From Conoideocrella luteorostrata (lineage: Eukaryota > Ascomycota > Sordariomycetes > Hypocreales > Clavicipitaceae), in the NCBI GenBank assembly GCA_032433595.1, contig JASWJB010000335.1, forward strand, positions 1-46,321: a stretch of 46,321 bases of DNA. Reading direction: 5' to 3'. The notes beneath the pieces were generated by a model, which was not told where the DNA came from, ran no database searches, and saw only the letters and a list, made by a program, of their open reading frames with translations. Shown here in pieces: positions 21,761 through 34,179 of this stretch (within the stretch, counting starts at the first letter, position 1; every line of letters starts with the position of its first letter). The translations under genes and the position numbers were made by a program.

Positions 21761-22435
21761 TGACATGGGCACATTGCACGGGTGAAGTGAATGTTGTTTA
21801 CAAAGACTCTGCATAAATAGGGGAACGTTCATCTCAAAAAAAAAAAAACATGAGATAACTAACACACATATTGCGCACAATATATATATATTCAGCGTAG
21901 AAACATGGCGTTAATGCTAAAACCACAAAAACCACAATCAATAAATCAATTCCATTCGCTCTCCAGGAGAGACACCACGGCTACGTGTAATGCATAATCG
22001 TTTTGAGATGGTTTTATGGAAGCCCCCCCCCCCCTTTTCCCCCCGCGCTGTGCCGTCAAATGCATAATGGATGCCAACCCGGCAATGTTGCTTTGATCTA
22101 AACTTAAATCAAGAATAACTAGTCGTCATTTCGTCGTGAGAAAAGAGTGGGAGCCAACGACTCCCATGTAGCAAACAAAATAATAGGAGATCGCAATTGC
22201 ACCAAACCCGTCGCTGCCGCTCGCTTTACTCCACCGACAAATTGATCAATTTCCCGCCCCCATCCAACATTCGAAAATTGCGGCATAAGCATATCGCCCG
22301 CCGTCGCACAATCCTTTTGATGTCCTCCTACGTGTAAGGCGCAAAATTATACAATTTCATGACGTATCGTGACGCCTGTCATGCTGTTTCGTGCTGTGTA
22401 CAAAAGTTTTGTATGGAATGAACTTCGACCATCCC
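21761..22435. other. convergent intergenic region
   Basis: The 3' flanks of the NACHT gene (plus) and the 1743-aa gene (minus) meet here. There is no gene. A run of 12 C at 22023-22034 followed by T and C runs is notable, and AT-rich (TA)n-like sequence lies at about 21880-21895. Confidence 0.5.
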
Positions 22436-25400
22436 TCAAAATGTATCCGTGTCTTCACTAGCAACTGTTCCAAATGTGTCTTGAGAAAACTCGTCAGCAC
22501 CTGCAGTCAAAAAAAGGCTTCACATCAGAAATTCAGAGACTTACCTCTCTTTCGTCGCCTTTCCTCTCTGGCTGTCTCTTCTTCCGGACTCTTTGGTGTC
22601 ATGGCTCTAGGTCCGCTAGGTCGTCGGCTGGGCACGCCAAGAGCAGCGTTCAGGTTTCTGTTCTCCAGCTTGGGGCTGCTCCCAGAGTAGTGGCTAAGGT
22701 ACGTTCCTGTCATCGTACCGTATCCACTCTCCGAACTCTGTTGAGGTACCGGGCTGCCATTTTTCTGCAGCTTTGAGGGTCGGGCAGACCTGGGCGGCGT
22801 GTGAGAGCCGGGAGAATCAATTGGCTCCTTAGGAGGACGTGGTGGTCCGGAACGCTGACCAGGAGAAGAGTAATAGTCAGCATCGGGCCCAGGAATGGAT
22901 GAGGTGTTACTAAATCTATGAGCATTGGGGGGCAAGCGGTTGAGGCTCGTTGCAGAACCTGCCCAGTCGGTGGACCTTGGCGTCATTGGGTTGTTAAAGT
23001 CCTGTGCTGAGGACTCTAGAGCCGTACGAAACCTCTCTGTCTGGCCAGGTCTTGGTTGCGGGTGTTGCAGGTTCAGCGAGTTGCGATGGGCCTTGTACTT
23101 CGGGTCCTCTGGGGTCATGTGCTGTGTCGGAGGCGGACCTTGAGAAGTGCGGTTTTCGCCTCGGGCTGCTGCTAGGCTGGGGTCAGAGAAGCCTCTGTGT
23201 AGCTTATCCTCGCCATATGGATCGTGACTGTAGTCACCTTCTTCGTCATACGATGCCATGCTGGATCCTGAACGTGACGGGGGCTGGAAATCGTCGTATT
23301 TCGGCCCCTTCTTTGAAGCCCCACTGCCGCGGAATGCCTTACCGACACTTGAGGCTGTCGTGCCAGACCATCGTGATATCTTGGGAAGCCAGCCACTGGA
23401 GCTCGTCTTATGTTTTTTGCCCTTATCCGTTCGAGGTGTATTTTCCGCACTCAGAGGCTGTTGCTCGGCAAGAGTAGCCAGCCGTGGCGGTGTGTCCAAG
23501 GGGACAGAGCCACCGCGTTGAATTTGCTCGGTTTGAGCCGGGGCTTGGAGGTAGTTGCCTCCCGACCTGTCAGCACTTGGGCTGGGGTGGTTATACTCAT
23601 ACTCCTCATCATTTTCGGGTACCGTGCTGATTCTGTGCTCAGAAAACTTTTGTTCAGCGCCGCCCGATGCTGGTCCCCGCGGCTGCGATGCCAATGCTGC
23701 CCCTGACCGGCTGGCATTGGTAGGGGTCAAGCTACCTTCGGCTTCGTAGCCTTTGTCATGCTCATACTGGCTGTCTGGCTGTAAATTTTCATAAGACTGT
23801 CTCGGGCCACCAGAGGATATAGGGGCAGCAGTCTGCGTCTTGAGCACATCAACCTCGCCAAGAAGCTGCATGAGCATGTCCTCGATTCGACTCAGATCGT
23901 TTGTACCCTTGGCACTTAATCCTTGAAGAGCTCGCTTCCACAGGTTCTTCTTCTTGATCCCTGCTTCGTCGAGTGTGTCAGTTTGCGACGGACTTTGAAG
24001 TGAGCGCGAAGCAGCACTAGGGTACGGCCGCGGTCCATTTATAGCCTTCTGCAGCTTCTCCGTGTTCTCAACGTTGGCAAATATGACATCATCACCCGTA
24101 TCTTGTACAAGATCTTTCATTTCGCGGAAAGAGTTGCGCATCTCCAGCGCCGCATTCATGAGCAGCGCCACTATTTCCGTATCGCGGGCACTTCGCTGAG
24201 CATCACGAACCATCAACTGTCGGCTGTTAGTGAGTGTGCTTTCGTCCAAATCAGAATGACGGGCTACTTACATGTTGCATCAGAGCCACAATGTCTTTGT
24301 TTTCAATGCGTTCCATGCCTGCCCCCGTGGCAGCATCGTAGAAGGGAGATGCCATGCCTTGGGACATGCCACTGAGATGGCGTGCATGGTTCTTTGGTGC
24401 GTAGAAGGGATCATCATCTGTTACCGCAGGAGTGAAATCAACAGCTTTGCCTTTGGCTTGCTGGGCATCAGGGGTGCGATTAGGGCCATTCGACATGTAT
24501 CCTTCGTCATACTTGTGACCAAACCCAGGGCTGCCAGTATGGAAACCGGGATCAAGTCGTCGAGCAGCAAGCAAGTCATCGTTCAGCTCGGGATTGACTA
24601 TTGGACTAGCGTCTTCATAGGGGTTCGTGACCAGAGTGTCTCGCTTCCGTTCGTCAGAAGTTCGGTGCCATTCATCGTCCTCTCTACCCGATTCGTGACT
24701 GTGGGTGGCCGCCATGCCAGCCGCAGCTCCCAATGCTGCTGCACCGACGGCTTCGGTGATTCCAAGGCCTCCTCTCGCTTCCTTGCCCTCATTTCCTTGT
24801 CCATAGCTCGTAATGTCTCGCTGAGTCGGCGTAGCTCTTCCAGACCACTCTTTGTTAAGAGGTTCCCCATCCAAACGCTCCTCGATTAGTGAAGGATTGG
24901 TCTGGAGATCATCAACGTAGCCAATCTCAGGCATCGGATCATTCATGTCCGGCACACCACTGGTTCCCATGTTGGCGTGTTCTTCAAAATCAAGTCTATC
25001 CACACTGTGAGTGGGAGTGTTTCGGGGTTCCCAGCCATGGCGCATCGTTCTCTCCTTGAAAGACCTGTTACGAGCAACTCCTGCCGGTTGAAAATCTTCT
25101 ACATACTGTCCGGCACCAGGTCCTTGTTTCCTTTCTTTGGCAGCTTTCAAGGCAGCTGCCGCCGCCCCGACGGCGCCGGCGGTGATTTCAGCCTCCGATG
25201 CAGTTGGCGAGTGCCTGGATTTCGTCCGAAGCACCTTCTGCCCGTATTCGTCGATTTCATACTCGGAATGGTCTTGGGACTGGGTCACTGACTTGGATCT
25301 CGGGGTGATCTGTCTCTCTTCTTCCTTGTCTCGACGGTCATCGACGTCCATTCGATCGGGACTACTGAAGCCACGGCTGCTTTGAGGTTTTGATTGGCTA

Positions 25401-27766
25401 TCGTATGATATATTTGAGTCCTTGGCGGCATTGTAATCATATGCAGATGCACCAGTGACGACAGACTGCTCAAGCATGGAACCATCAACTAGAGAAGCAA
25501 CGGCCGACTCAACACCAACAGGTGGATGAACGAAATCGGGGTTGGCGCCGATGCCGCGAACAGCTTGTCCGCTAGCTGCCTCGTCAAGTTGGTCTACTTC
25601 AGATGTTGAGAGGCGGTCAAAATCGCGCATGTTGCGAGGCACTGAGTCGTCTGATTGCAGTGACAGATGTTGACGAGTACGTTCAGGTGACTTGCCAGGA
25701 GACGGCATGTCCAGAGAATTCTGCGGCAGAGGTGCTTCACTGCCAGCTTCTGTATATCCAGACACACTCGGGATTGGACTGAGTCCCCTTGCGCCTGCTT
25801 GGTATGGAACATATCGTAGCGGAGGTGGAACGTCTTGAGTGCTAAAGTAACGTTCTTCAAAATCGTCCTCGGGATAATCAGCATGATCTGGTGCTTCTCG
25901 GGAACGGTCGTAATCCTCGTAAGATCCCACCGGAACTTTGCGACCATATTCATCTGTCTCATACTCCTCGACGTAGTCCTTGGTGCCGCGGGGTAATGCT
26001 GTCAGATCCCCATGAGACACGTTCGCGTGTTGCATGGCCATAGCGTGTTTGTCATGGCTCACAGATGTCCTTGGATGGGTGGGTGTGGAAGCACCAGAGA
26101 CCATTGTTTCTTCTTGTATGATATCCCGGGCTGACCCCACGAGCTGTTCACTCGCGGAATGAGGTCGGTCAGATTCTGCGGACAAAATCGAGGTTCTAGT
26201 AAGCTCCGAAGGGTTGATATCGCTCATGAGGGGCATTGGGGGAGCAGGGGCAAGGTCGTCCTCGTGCTGTTCATCGTCAAACGCCTCTCGACCTATACTT
26301 CGACTTCTTGTGTGTTCTGCCCTCCTTCTTCGTCTATCACGTTGCTTCTGTTCTGACGACTCAGAACCATCCTTCATGGCAGAGGTCACGCCCTTCGCCA
26401 AGGCTGCCCCAGCCGCTCCGGCAGCAGCCGCCTTGAGCAAGTTGTTGCTGCGCTTCGGGGTAGTGACGTCTGCATCATGGCTCTGATACTCTGCATTGAT
26501 GGAGTCATGACTGGGGCTGCGCAGGGATATGTCGTCGTCATATTCATGGCGAGCTTCTCTATTACGTCTCTCTTTACGTTTCGTGCCATCCCGTGAGCTT
26601 TCGCCCTGCTGACCAGAAGTCCGCCTGTGGTCTATTGAAATATCCTCTTTCGAAACTGAGGTGGCCGACGAAGTGAATGAGCCGCGTCGTCCTTCGCGCT
26701 TGCTTTGTTCCCTCTTGAGTGCGCTCAACTCTGGTAATATCAACCGTCGGATAGCGTCCTCCACAGTTTCCAGTAGCTTGGGATTGTTAATTGATGACCT
26801 TGAGGCGCCGGAGCGGATGGAATGCGTGTCACGAGAACGATGGCTTGGGGTGAGATGAGATGAGACGACACTGGAATCCACAGCGCTTATATTGGATTCC
26901 TGATGACCGCGACTCGATCGGCGGCGTGGGGAACGGGTCTCATCTTCCGCGTGTTCACTAACGCTGCTGGTCCTACTTTTAGAATGTCGTTTCCTCTCAG
27001 ATTTCTCTTTGGACTTATCCGATATTTTCACTCGCTCTTTGGCTCGCGTCTTGCTGCTGCTTATTTCACCCATTGCCGCCGCCCCGGCAAGTGCACCCGC
27101 GACGGCAGGACCTGTAATGGTGTCGCCGCGAAATGGACTCGTGGATCGTTTAGTGTCTCCTCCGGTACCGGTACCGTCTAGAAAACTATCTGTCGGGATG
27201 GCAGAGATATCCGAGGGGTTACCCGGTTGATACGACTCGGCAGAAGGGATTAATGGGCTGGCAGGGCGCCGTCGCCTGTGGCCACGATCAATTTCGATGT
27301 CAATTGGGTTTCTTGAAACATTAGACTCCTCAGTAGCCGACGCGTAGGACATCATACTGTTTGCGTCCTCGCCGTCGTGTAACTCGATTTCGCGAGAGGC
27401 GATGGCTTGGTCGAGAGGTATTCGGCGAGTAAGTGAAGCTTTGCGAGTACCCTTAGTCTCGGTTACCTGGATATGATCACCCTTGTTTTTCTTGGACGGT
27501 GTCAAGCGAACCCTGACACTGGGCTTGCGATCCTGGCTTGAGCCGTTCTTCCCACCCTCGAAATACTCAATCAGCAACGACGTTTGGGATTTGTTGGCTC
27601 TATGGCCACGAGTGCGGATGGTGACAGGAGTGCCGTCCTCGGGAATGGAGTAGGAAGATTTCTCGTCGCCAGGCTTTGAGATATCAGTAGCCAATTCGCT
27701 CGGCGTCGTTGTGTCTGTTTCTGTCGGGGCAGGAAGCGGCGGCGGCTTTTTCGAGTCGGCGCCCAT
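22436..27766 (-). CDS. large low-complexity Ser/Arg/Glu-rich fungal protein
   Basis: A 1743-aa protein, minus strand, in three exons: 27766-24272, 24216-22545 and 22500-22436. The 55-nt intron 24217-24271 (GTAAGT...GACAG) joins MQH to LMVRDAQ in frame. A proposed 44-nt intron 22501-22544 (GTAAGT...CTGCAG) replaces a short read-through tail with GADEFSQDTFGTVASEDT and a stop; without it the protein ends at 22525. The start is the ATG at 27766 (MGADSKKPPP); the hydrophobic frame upstream to 27997 is probably leader. The sequence is mostly disordered Ser/Arg/Glu/Pro with Ala/Gly patches (AGALAGAAAMGE). It has a helical island (LLETVEDAIRRLILPELSALK, near residue 325), two EYG-K repeats (TDEYGRKV, IDEYGQKV), and a more ordered segment after residue 1165 with ARDTEIVALLMNAALEMRN and a RIEDMLMQLLGEVDVLK helix. 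I associate it with conserved Pezizomycotina proteins of unknown, possibly scaffold, role. Confidence 0.75.
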
Positions 27767-30700
27767 CGTGCTTGAATTCGAGACGAACGCCAGTGGCTGG
27801 TGGAGCGCAAGTGCCCAGCCGTCTGGTCCAATGCTTTCCGGAGAGTGTAGCAACAGGAATAAAGCAACAGTCGTTTCTAGAATACTCAGGGTACTAAAGA
27901 GCCGTTGTGGTGTCAAGACATGCGTCTCCGAGTGACAGCAGTGTTGCAAGAAGCAAAAACTAGTCATCAGGGCAAATGTCAGCCAGAGCCACAGCATAAA
28001 ACATGGTTTCCATTTTCCCCAGAATCAGGTTACTCACTTGACAAGAAGGATTCTATCGCCACCACGGTTAAGAATGAGACGCCTCGAGCACACAATGCAA
28101 TGAAAGAAGCGCAAATACAAGAAAAACTCAAAGGACCGTTTGCTGATATGTTCTCAAACCGTTTGCGAGCGCAACATACACTTTCCGAAACAAGAGACGG
28201 TTGTGTCGGTGCTTGGTGGATCTGAGCGATGGACGGTCGAGCAGAGCGCCAGCCCACCAACAGTGCTGTGGCAACGGGGGCAGCGAACTGGAGCTGCCAG
28301 CGAAGGAGGAGCCGTCCCGACTGAGAAAGCGGCGGCAAGGATGCTTGGCACAGGTTCGCCACCGATATCCTCAAGTGAGCGACGCCGTATCATGTACCAC
28401 CTATGGTACGGGACAAGGTGTTTATGTACAAGATCTGAGGGTGCGTCCGAAGCGGCGGTTGCAGGAAACAGCGGGCGGTCGAACTGCTTGCGAGAAACGA
28501 AGATCTGATTGCGAGCAAGCGGCATGTCCTTGGTCGACAACACAATGCCTGCCAAAACGCAGCACACAACTCAAATGAGGGCCACAGATTCCAGGAAGCC
28601 GGAGCCAGGACGAGAGGGGCGGTGGACAACAGACGTGGACAGAAGCAGCCCAACCAAATGCACCACCATCCGACAGGGGGTTCTCGATAGGATGAGGCTT
28701 TGTTATTGTTCAGACCTGGGCCGGGGCTGGCTGGGTTGATGAGCTGGCGGTGCCAACCGGCTGATCCAATGAAGCTTGCGGGCCGGGGGGGCTGGTCGGG
28801 TGGGCGCCCGGGCTTTACGGGTAAGCTAGCGATGGGCAGTGATGCTCATTCACTAGAAAAGGCCCACTGGGCATGTTGATTGACTGAAGCAGAAGCTCGT
28901 CGGGACATGACGACAGGCGCTTGTGATTTTTGGAGCTGCCGCCGGGTTGGAGGACGATACGGGCAGTGCAGAGTAACAATTGCGAGTATGCGTGATGGCA
29001 CCAAAGGGCTTGGATCGTTACATGATGGCTTCAGGAGGCTGGAACGCCTGTTGTATGCCCCGAGTCAGATATTACGGCCGGACATGCCTCATGTCGCATC
29101 CAATGACGCAGAGGCAACTTCAAAGTCAGACGACAGCCACGCTTCCCAGCTCTCCGACGTAGTGGCTAACTCACTGTCCTTGGTGGAGTGCTGGGGTGAG
29201 CAATCATTTGTCTCGACCGCACAATTCCCTCCTCTGGAATCACAGCACGCCCAACTCTGCATAATGGACGATGAAGATGCAGTTGCGACACCAATAGTGC
29301 ATCGCCCGCTCAAACTCAGTGCCAGCTTGCACCCCTTCTCTCCGCCAGCCCCACAGTTCGTCTTGCAGTCCGTTATCTTTCTGCGTTTTTTCTGCTTGTT
29401 CTTGGTGGTGCGAAGCAAATAATGACATCCACATATCAACGGGCACGAAACGAGCTGCTCCCCGCATCCCAAAACATACAACACTCATTGATCCAATGTT
29501 ATCGTGAGACATGCCCGTCGTCTTCTCCATCAGGGAATCGCACCAGCGTCCAGTAGCCGAACTAGGTCTAAGGCCGGCAGAGCCTGCCTGCCTCCGTCCC
29601 TCCCCAGCAAATGGTGTTCATGTCCCGCAGTCCCGTCTTCTCGCCGAACTTGAGCGATCCCTGTGAACGTTTCTTATTGTACGAGGACCATGGCACGGAG
29701 TACTCCGTACATTGTACTGATACAAACTAAACATCGCAGAGCTTCAGTCTCCACCACTCACATATGGCTAGACCCCTAACTCATTAGTACCCCTCGGTTC
29801 CTCCACAAACATTTCAGCACGGGCGGTTGACCGCAACTAGGCTTCCCCCGCGTCCAGCCAATTACTACGGGCCATGTCAGGTCTAGCGGGAGTCAGAATC
29901 CGCCAGCCGTTCGCTGCCGTGGTAACCGTCAAAACTTCTTACATGTTTCAATGGTCTGTTCATCTTTTTGTTGAGGAAATCCCAGTATCTCGTCTCGAGC
30001 CACGTAACATTAAGATGACGATCGATTTCGCTAGTTAGAGTATCCTAGACATAGTCAGTGCTTTTTTTTTTCCTCCTCGACAATCTCATTTCGTCACAGA
30101 CCAACCTCGGTGAATTGGCGGACGCCCCAATAAGTAAAGCATGAGATACCGAAAGTGGATGCACATATCACATTAATAGCAAAAACCCTTAGACAATGTC
30201 TCGCCGTCTATCCAGCATGTGACGACTGGAACCAAACCATTTCAGCTGTTTTCTTTTTGATAAGTCGATCAAATTACTCCGTACGGAGTACATCTGAGGG
30301 TTCTTCTTTGGAAATACGGTGGATATACACCTGTACGTCAGACGAAATACAGGGCTACCCTAAAGGAATGAGAAAATACTGCCACTTCACGATACTATTT
30401 AACTATCTAAGAAGTGTTACCGTTAGCGCGCTACACGTCAAGTATAGCTCGAGCTTGATGCTAGGGGTTATATTTTATCTGCCTGAAGGCTTATCATACT
30501 CTGGGTGCCCAACACTGTTTCCCCCAAGCTTCGGTTGTAGCACGAGTTCGCCTGACATGTATCTTAACTGCTGCACTATCCCACGGGCAACCCATGTCTC
30601 TCTGCTCCGTACAGTAGATAGTCTTAGACCCCTTGTTTTGCAAATGGTACGATAATAGTCGGCTACGCAAAAGCAAGGACCACCCCGCTTGCAGCCAAGA

Positions 30701-31061
30701 CAAGTCTCTTCATCAACCCGAATAATTAGCTGCGTCCATCAACCAGTCGCTGAACACGCCAACACAAAAGTAAAATGATGCTGACCGCCAGCAGAAGAAG
30801 AGCAATAAGCGTTAGTAGGAGGCAGTGATCATTCCGAGCTGCTGGTCTTGAATCTGTTTCTTTCTATTGATGCCGGATCTGCATTGTACCAAACATCGAA
30901 TCATAACTTGGTCCGCGAATAAATGCCAAATGGCAGCTGCATAACTACTCCACCATCATAGATATAGCCACCAGAAAAACCCCAATTTCACGCATTGCAC
31001 GAACGGCAATATGACATAATGCATCCAACAACTATTCCACTTCTAAACAACTGCAACTCTA
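27767..31061. other. 3.3-kb region without a supported gene
   Basis: This is the upstream region of the 1743-aa gene plus the 3' flank of the PPPY protein gene. Many overlapping frames exist on both strands (for example 28030-28374, 28154-28567, 28880-29422 and 30155-30655), but none shows domain motifs or consistent coding character, and several conflict with each other. Dispersed palindrome copies lie at 29694-29710 (CACGGAGTACTCCGTAC) and 30275-30291 (TACTCCGTACGGAGTAC). A long promoter, a non-coding transcript or an undetected multi-exon gene are all possible. Confidence 0.4.
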
Positions 31062-31496
31062 TCAGCTCCTCGTGTTGACCGTGTGTGCTGGACGCGGAAG
31101 GGCAGGATACTCCGGCGGATGCTGCCCGGCCTCAACATCTCGTAGCGCTGTGCCAGACGCACTCGACTCGTCCTGCATTCCATGGTGATCCCCAATCCCA
31201 GGTGGCTTTTTCGAATCGTACGGCGGCGGTGCCTCACCCAGTTCATTCAGGCCCTCCGCTGGTCGGGTTTCCGACCAAGGCGACCATCTCACGCCTCGTC
31301 TATACCGCACATATGAAGCACCCACGAGGACTCGGTTTTCCGGCCATACATGACGATCACGGTAGCTTCTTCTTCGTCTTCGGTTCCACAAGAATGCTAT
31401 GAATGTGCCGACTGAGAATATAGTGACGAGTGGTATGAGCACCCAGACAAAAGGCTCGGTAGACATGCCTGATGATCCTCCATCATTGGAAGACAT
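31062..31496 (-). CDS. single-pass membrane protein with PPPY motif
   Basis: A 144-aa protein from the ATG at 31496; the frame extends upstream to 31640 without coding character. Residues 1-15 are Ser/Gly-rich and probably outside or luminal. Residues 16-37 (FVWVLIPLVTIFSVGTFIAF) form one membrane helix, stopped by a WNRRRRRSYR basic anchor that predicts a cytosolic tail. The tail has WPENRVLVGASY, RRGVRWSPWSETRPAEGLNELG, the PY motif PPPY at 90-93, and a PPEY near the end. PY motifs bind WW domains such as those of Rsp5-type ubiquitin ligases, so a role as a ligase adaptor or a turnover-regulated membrane protein is plausible. The motif set looks like a conserved filamentous-fungal family. 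Confidence 0.7.
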   Translation of the reverse strand: MSSNDGGSSGMSTEPFVWVLIPLVTIFSVGTFIAFLWNRRRRRSYRDRHVWPENRVLVGASYVRYRRGVRWSPWSETRPAEGLNELGEAPPPYDSKKPPGIGDHHGMQDESSASGTALRDVEAGQHPPEYPALPRPAHTVNTRS

Positions 31497-33132
31497 CCCG
31501 CGCAGCTGAAAATTATTCAGAGTCGTTGTTAAGATAATGTTGTGATTATCTGTTATTAATGAGGTTTTGTTGGAGGCAGTGTTGAAGAGTCGATCGATCG
31601 ATCGCGTGATTGCAGGTCGACCCGATCGACAATGGCACACTTAGTGCCTTCGAGGTTGTAATGGAGCAGTCTTCCTCGCACTGACCAGGAATTAATTGAG
31701 TGAACAAACGTCCAACTGCAGGTGGTTGTTATAAAAGGAAATCGATCAAGCGAGCACCGTCATTTAAGTCCCGACCAGCCAAGTGCCGTGACAGGATACT
31801 TTAGGGCCGTACGGAGTACGTGAGCTGGATGTCGATGTCTGTCACGTCATTGATCCAAGGTGGCATCCGCCGCCGCTTTATCTTGGCCGGGACTTGCAGT
31901 GCAGAATGGGATGCGCATATTTATCGGGTTCGGCACTGTATGGAGGGGCCAAAATGAGAGGCTGAGCTGCACGCACAGGCAATCGTCCTTTGCCATTTGG
32001 TTCCGAGAGAGCCGCGCAGCACACACACTCTCTCAGCGTGATGGAATCAACACGATAAGCAGTACCGGCAGTGCAAGACACCCAGACTTTGAAGCTAGTG
32101 CCATTCAATCAGCCTTCTGGACACTAGTGGCGACGTGCAAGACCTGCCACGGCCATCTTTGTTGGACGCCACCGTTTTGTCTTGAGAGCTTGCATCAGGT
32201 TTTGTTTTGGATTTTTTTTTGTTTTTTCGGGGGTTTTTTTTTTGGGGGGGGGGCAGTGGTAGAAATGCCGAGTGCACTTTGTTCGTTGATTACCCATGGT
32301 TGTAACGTATCTGTAAGCTCCAACGCCAAAAGTAGACTATCCATTATGGATTACGGCCTCAAACTTGCCGTCTATCCTTGGAGTCAAGACATTCGCCGAG
32401 AAGGAGATAACGCCAGGAGCCGTGCAGATTAAGCGGGCCATAGCTCTGAGCCTCTCACCACCGCGCGTTATGCCTGTCGGAAGAGACACAATATTTGAAA
32501 TGTGGCGTTTTCTCGGAAAATATGTATAGCAGGTTTCATTTACTCCGTATTCATTTGTTTATTAATCTATATCATCTCAGAGTCGCGGCCTGTCCTGCGG
32601 TTTGGCAGCGCACACACCGCCCTAAACCCCTTCCTCGTCCTCGGTAACTCGACTCTCTTTCCAGCTTTTATAACTCCCTCCATACTACTTGCGCCTTTCT
32701 CGGCTCATTTTATTCCTTTTGCCGCCCGGCAAAAATAGAGAACTGACGGAGATTAACGGCTCCCTTTCCGCGCAAGCACCAATGTAGATATTGGATGAAA
32801 GGTGCATTGTTTTGCGGGAGGACTTGGATGCTGTCGGAGTGGAATGTTCGCAGGGTCTCAAGGAAGTCTAATAAGAAAGAGACGGCTTATTAAACACCCT
32901 AGAGGTGGTATGACACGAACGTAGAATTCTGGTCAAGACGACGAATTATATTGATGAGCTTGGCAGCCAACTTTATGGGATGGGCCGCAACGACATGACA
33001 ATTCGACTTTAAGTCATTTGAGTTCATATTTACGCCTGATTCCAAGACCAAACAGAAATTTAACGAGGTTTCGACGAACGACGAGCACGTAACCCGAAGA
33101 CACGGATGCCGTGTGTTGTGGCTCTATTCACT
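31497..33132. other. intergenic, no supported gene
   Basis: No frame is convincing; the 31860-32432 frame runs through homopolymers. A T/G homopolymer cluster lies at about 32211-32254 (runs of T, then G). Dispersed palindrome copies are at 31809-31820 and 32541-32550. GATCGATCGATC-type short repeats occur at about 31592-31603. Confidence 0.5.
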
Positions 33133-33674
33133 TTACTCTGAAGGCTCAGTCTCATGCCTGTCGCCTTCAAGATGATCCGTCACCCCAGGAATTTCATTAC
33201 AGATCCAAAGGTGGCCACCAGCCTTTGTCAACACAGTGCCGTACTTTTGCAGGTCCTCCTTGTCGAAGCATCCAACTGCAAGGTTGATGAAGCGACTGGT
33301 CTCGCCACGATAGTACATATAACTGCCGCAGTTGCAGCAAAATCCACGATCTTTAGTTGGCGTAGCCTGGTAATTCCTGAGCGTAGAATCCGACTCGAAC
33401 TTTACCTCCTCCTTTTTGAACTGGTGGAACCGGAACAGGAGGGATCCCGTAACTTTTCTACACCATGAGCATTGGCAGGTGCCGATCTGTGACATATGCC
33501 CCAAGTTAGAATACGCGACGCAACCATGACGAATGGTGCTGGTAAGAGCGCGAATGTGGAGTTTCAACATACAGCATCATCAAAGTCATGATCCGAAGAC
33601 ACTGTCACCTTGTAGCGCACCTTGCCGCACAGGCATCCGCCTGCGACTGTCTTGGGATATTTGTCATCCGCCAT
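33133..33674 (-). CDS. GFA/CENP-V family zinc protein
   Basis: A 151-aa protein of the glutathione-dependent formaldehyde-activating (GFA, CENP-V-like) fold. Two exons, 33674-33573 and 33486-33133, are joined by an 86-nt intron (33487-33572, GTATGT...TCACAG, branch TTCTAAC). The start ATG at 33674 gives MADDKYPKTVAGGCLCGKVRY, the typical opening. Zinc-ligand cysteines are all present: Cys14 and Cys16 (CLCG), Cys38, Cys40 and Cys43 (CQCSWC), and Cys84 and Cys87 in GFCCNCGSYMYY. Length is normal for the family. Despite the family name, most fungal members have no proven substrate; proposed roles are glutathione-adduct or small-thiol chemistry. The longest frame alone misses the first 34 residues and two zinc ligands. 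Confidence 0.85.
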
Positions 33675-34179
33675 TTTTGTTTGCTTTGATCAAATATCGA
33701 TCAGTCGGCACGCGAACTGCCACCATTTATAGGCCAACAGGCTTTGGGAGTCCAGCTGCGTCCCCCTCATCATCGTAAATCGGTTAAGGTTCAGCCGCAA
33801 TGCGGGGGAGACGGGAAGCTCCTACCCAAAAGAGCAGGCCATTTGATTTTGCTGTCATTCATCGCTGCAGTGAATTATGCTATTCGCATCCACGTTGACT
33901 TTGCTAATTGCGCAGCATGTCGAATAGATTTCTTAAGCGGGAGAAATGTCTGCCTCGATTTGAGAAAACGATGTGGTGCGAACAGCATGACTCACCGCAT
34001 TGGCTTGTGAACTATTCAACTGGTGAAGGCGAAGATAGGGAGACTCTTGGTACTGCAAGTTCACGATTTGAGCTATTACTATTACTTGGCCCTGAGGTGA
34101 CGTTGGCTAGGTTCTCGCATGTGTCATCATACCTATGTCATTATTTGTACGTATCTCTACAAAGTACGTACGTACAAAA
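33675..34179. other. intergenic, promoter side of the GFA gene
   Basis: No supported gene. Short frames at 33744-34010 and 33908-34183 have no recognisable motif. A TACGTA-rich stretch lies at about 34148-34172. Confidence 0.4.

Noticed and set aside
27767..27997. N-terminal hydrophobic extension of the 1743-aa protein
   Set aside because: It would create a signal-like start not matched by the disordered protein; the ATG at 27766 is more plausible.
28880..29422. 180-codon plus-strand frame
   Set aside because: No domain motif, overlaps equally long minus frames, and composition looks random.
30155..30655. 166-codon plus-strand frame
   Set aside because: It runs through a copy of the dispersed palindrome and has no protein-like features.
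31860..32432. 190-codon plus-strand frame
   Set aside because: It includes a T/G homopolymer translated as Phe/Gly runs; no motif.
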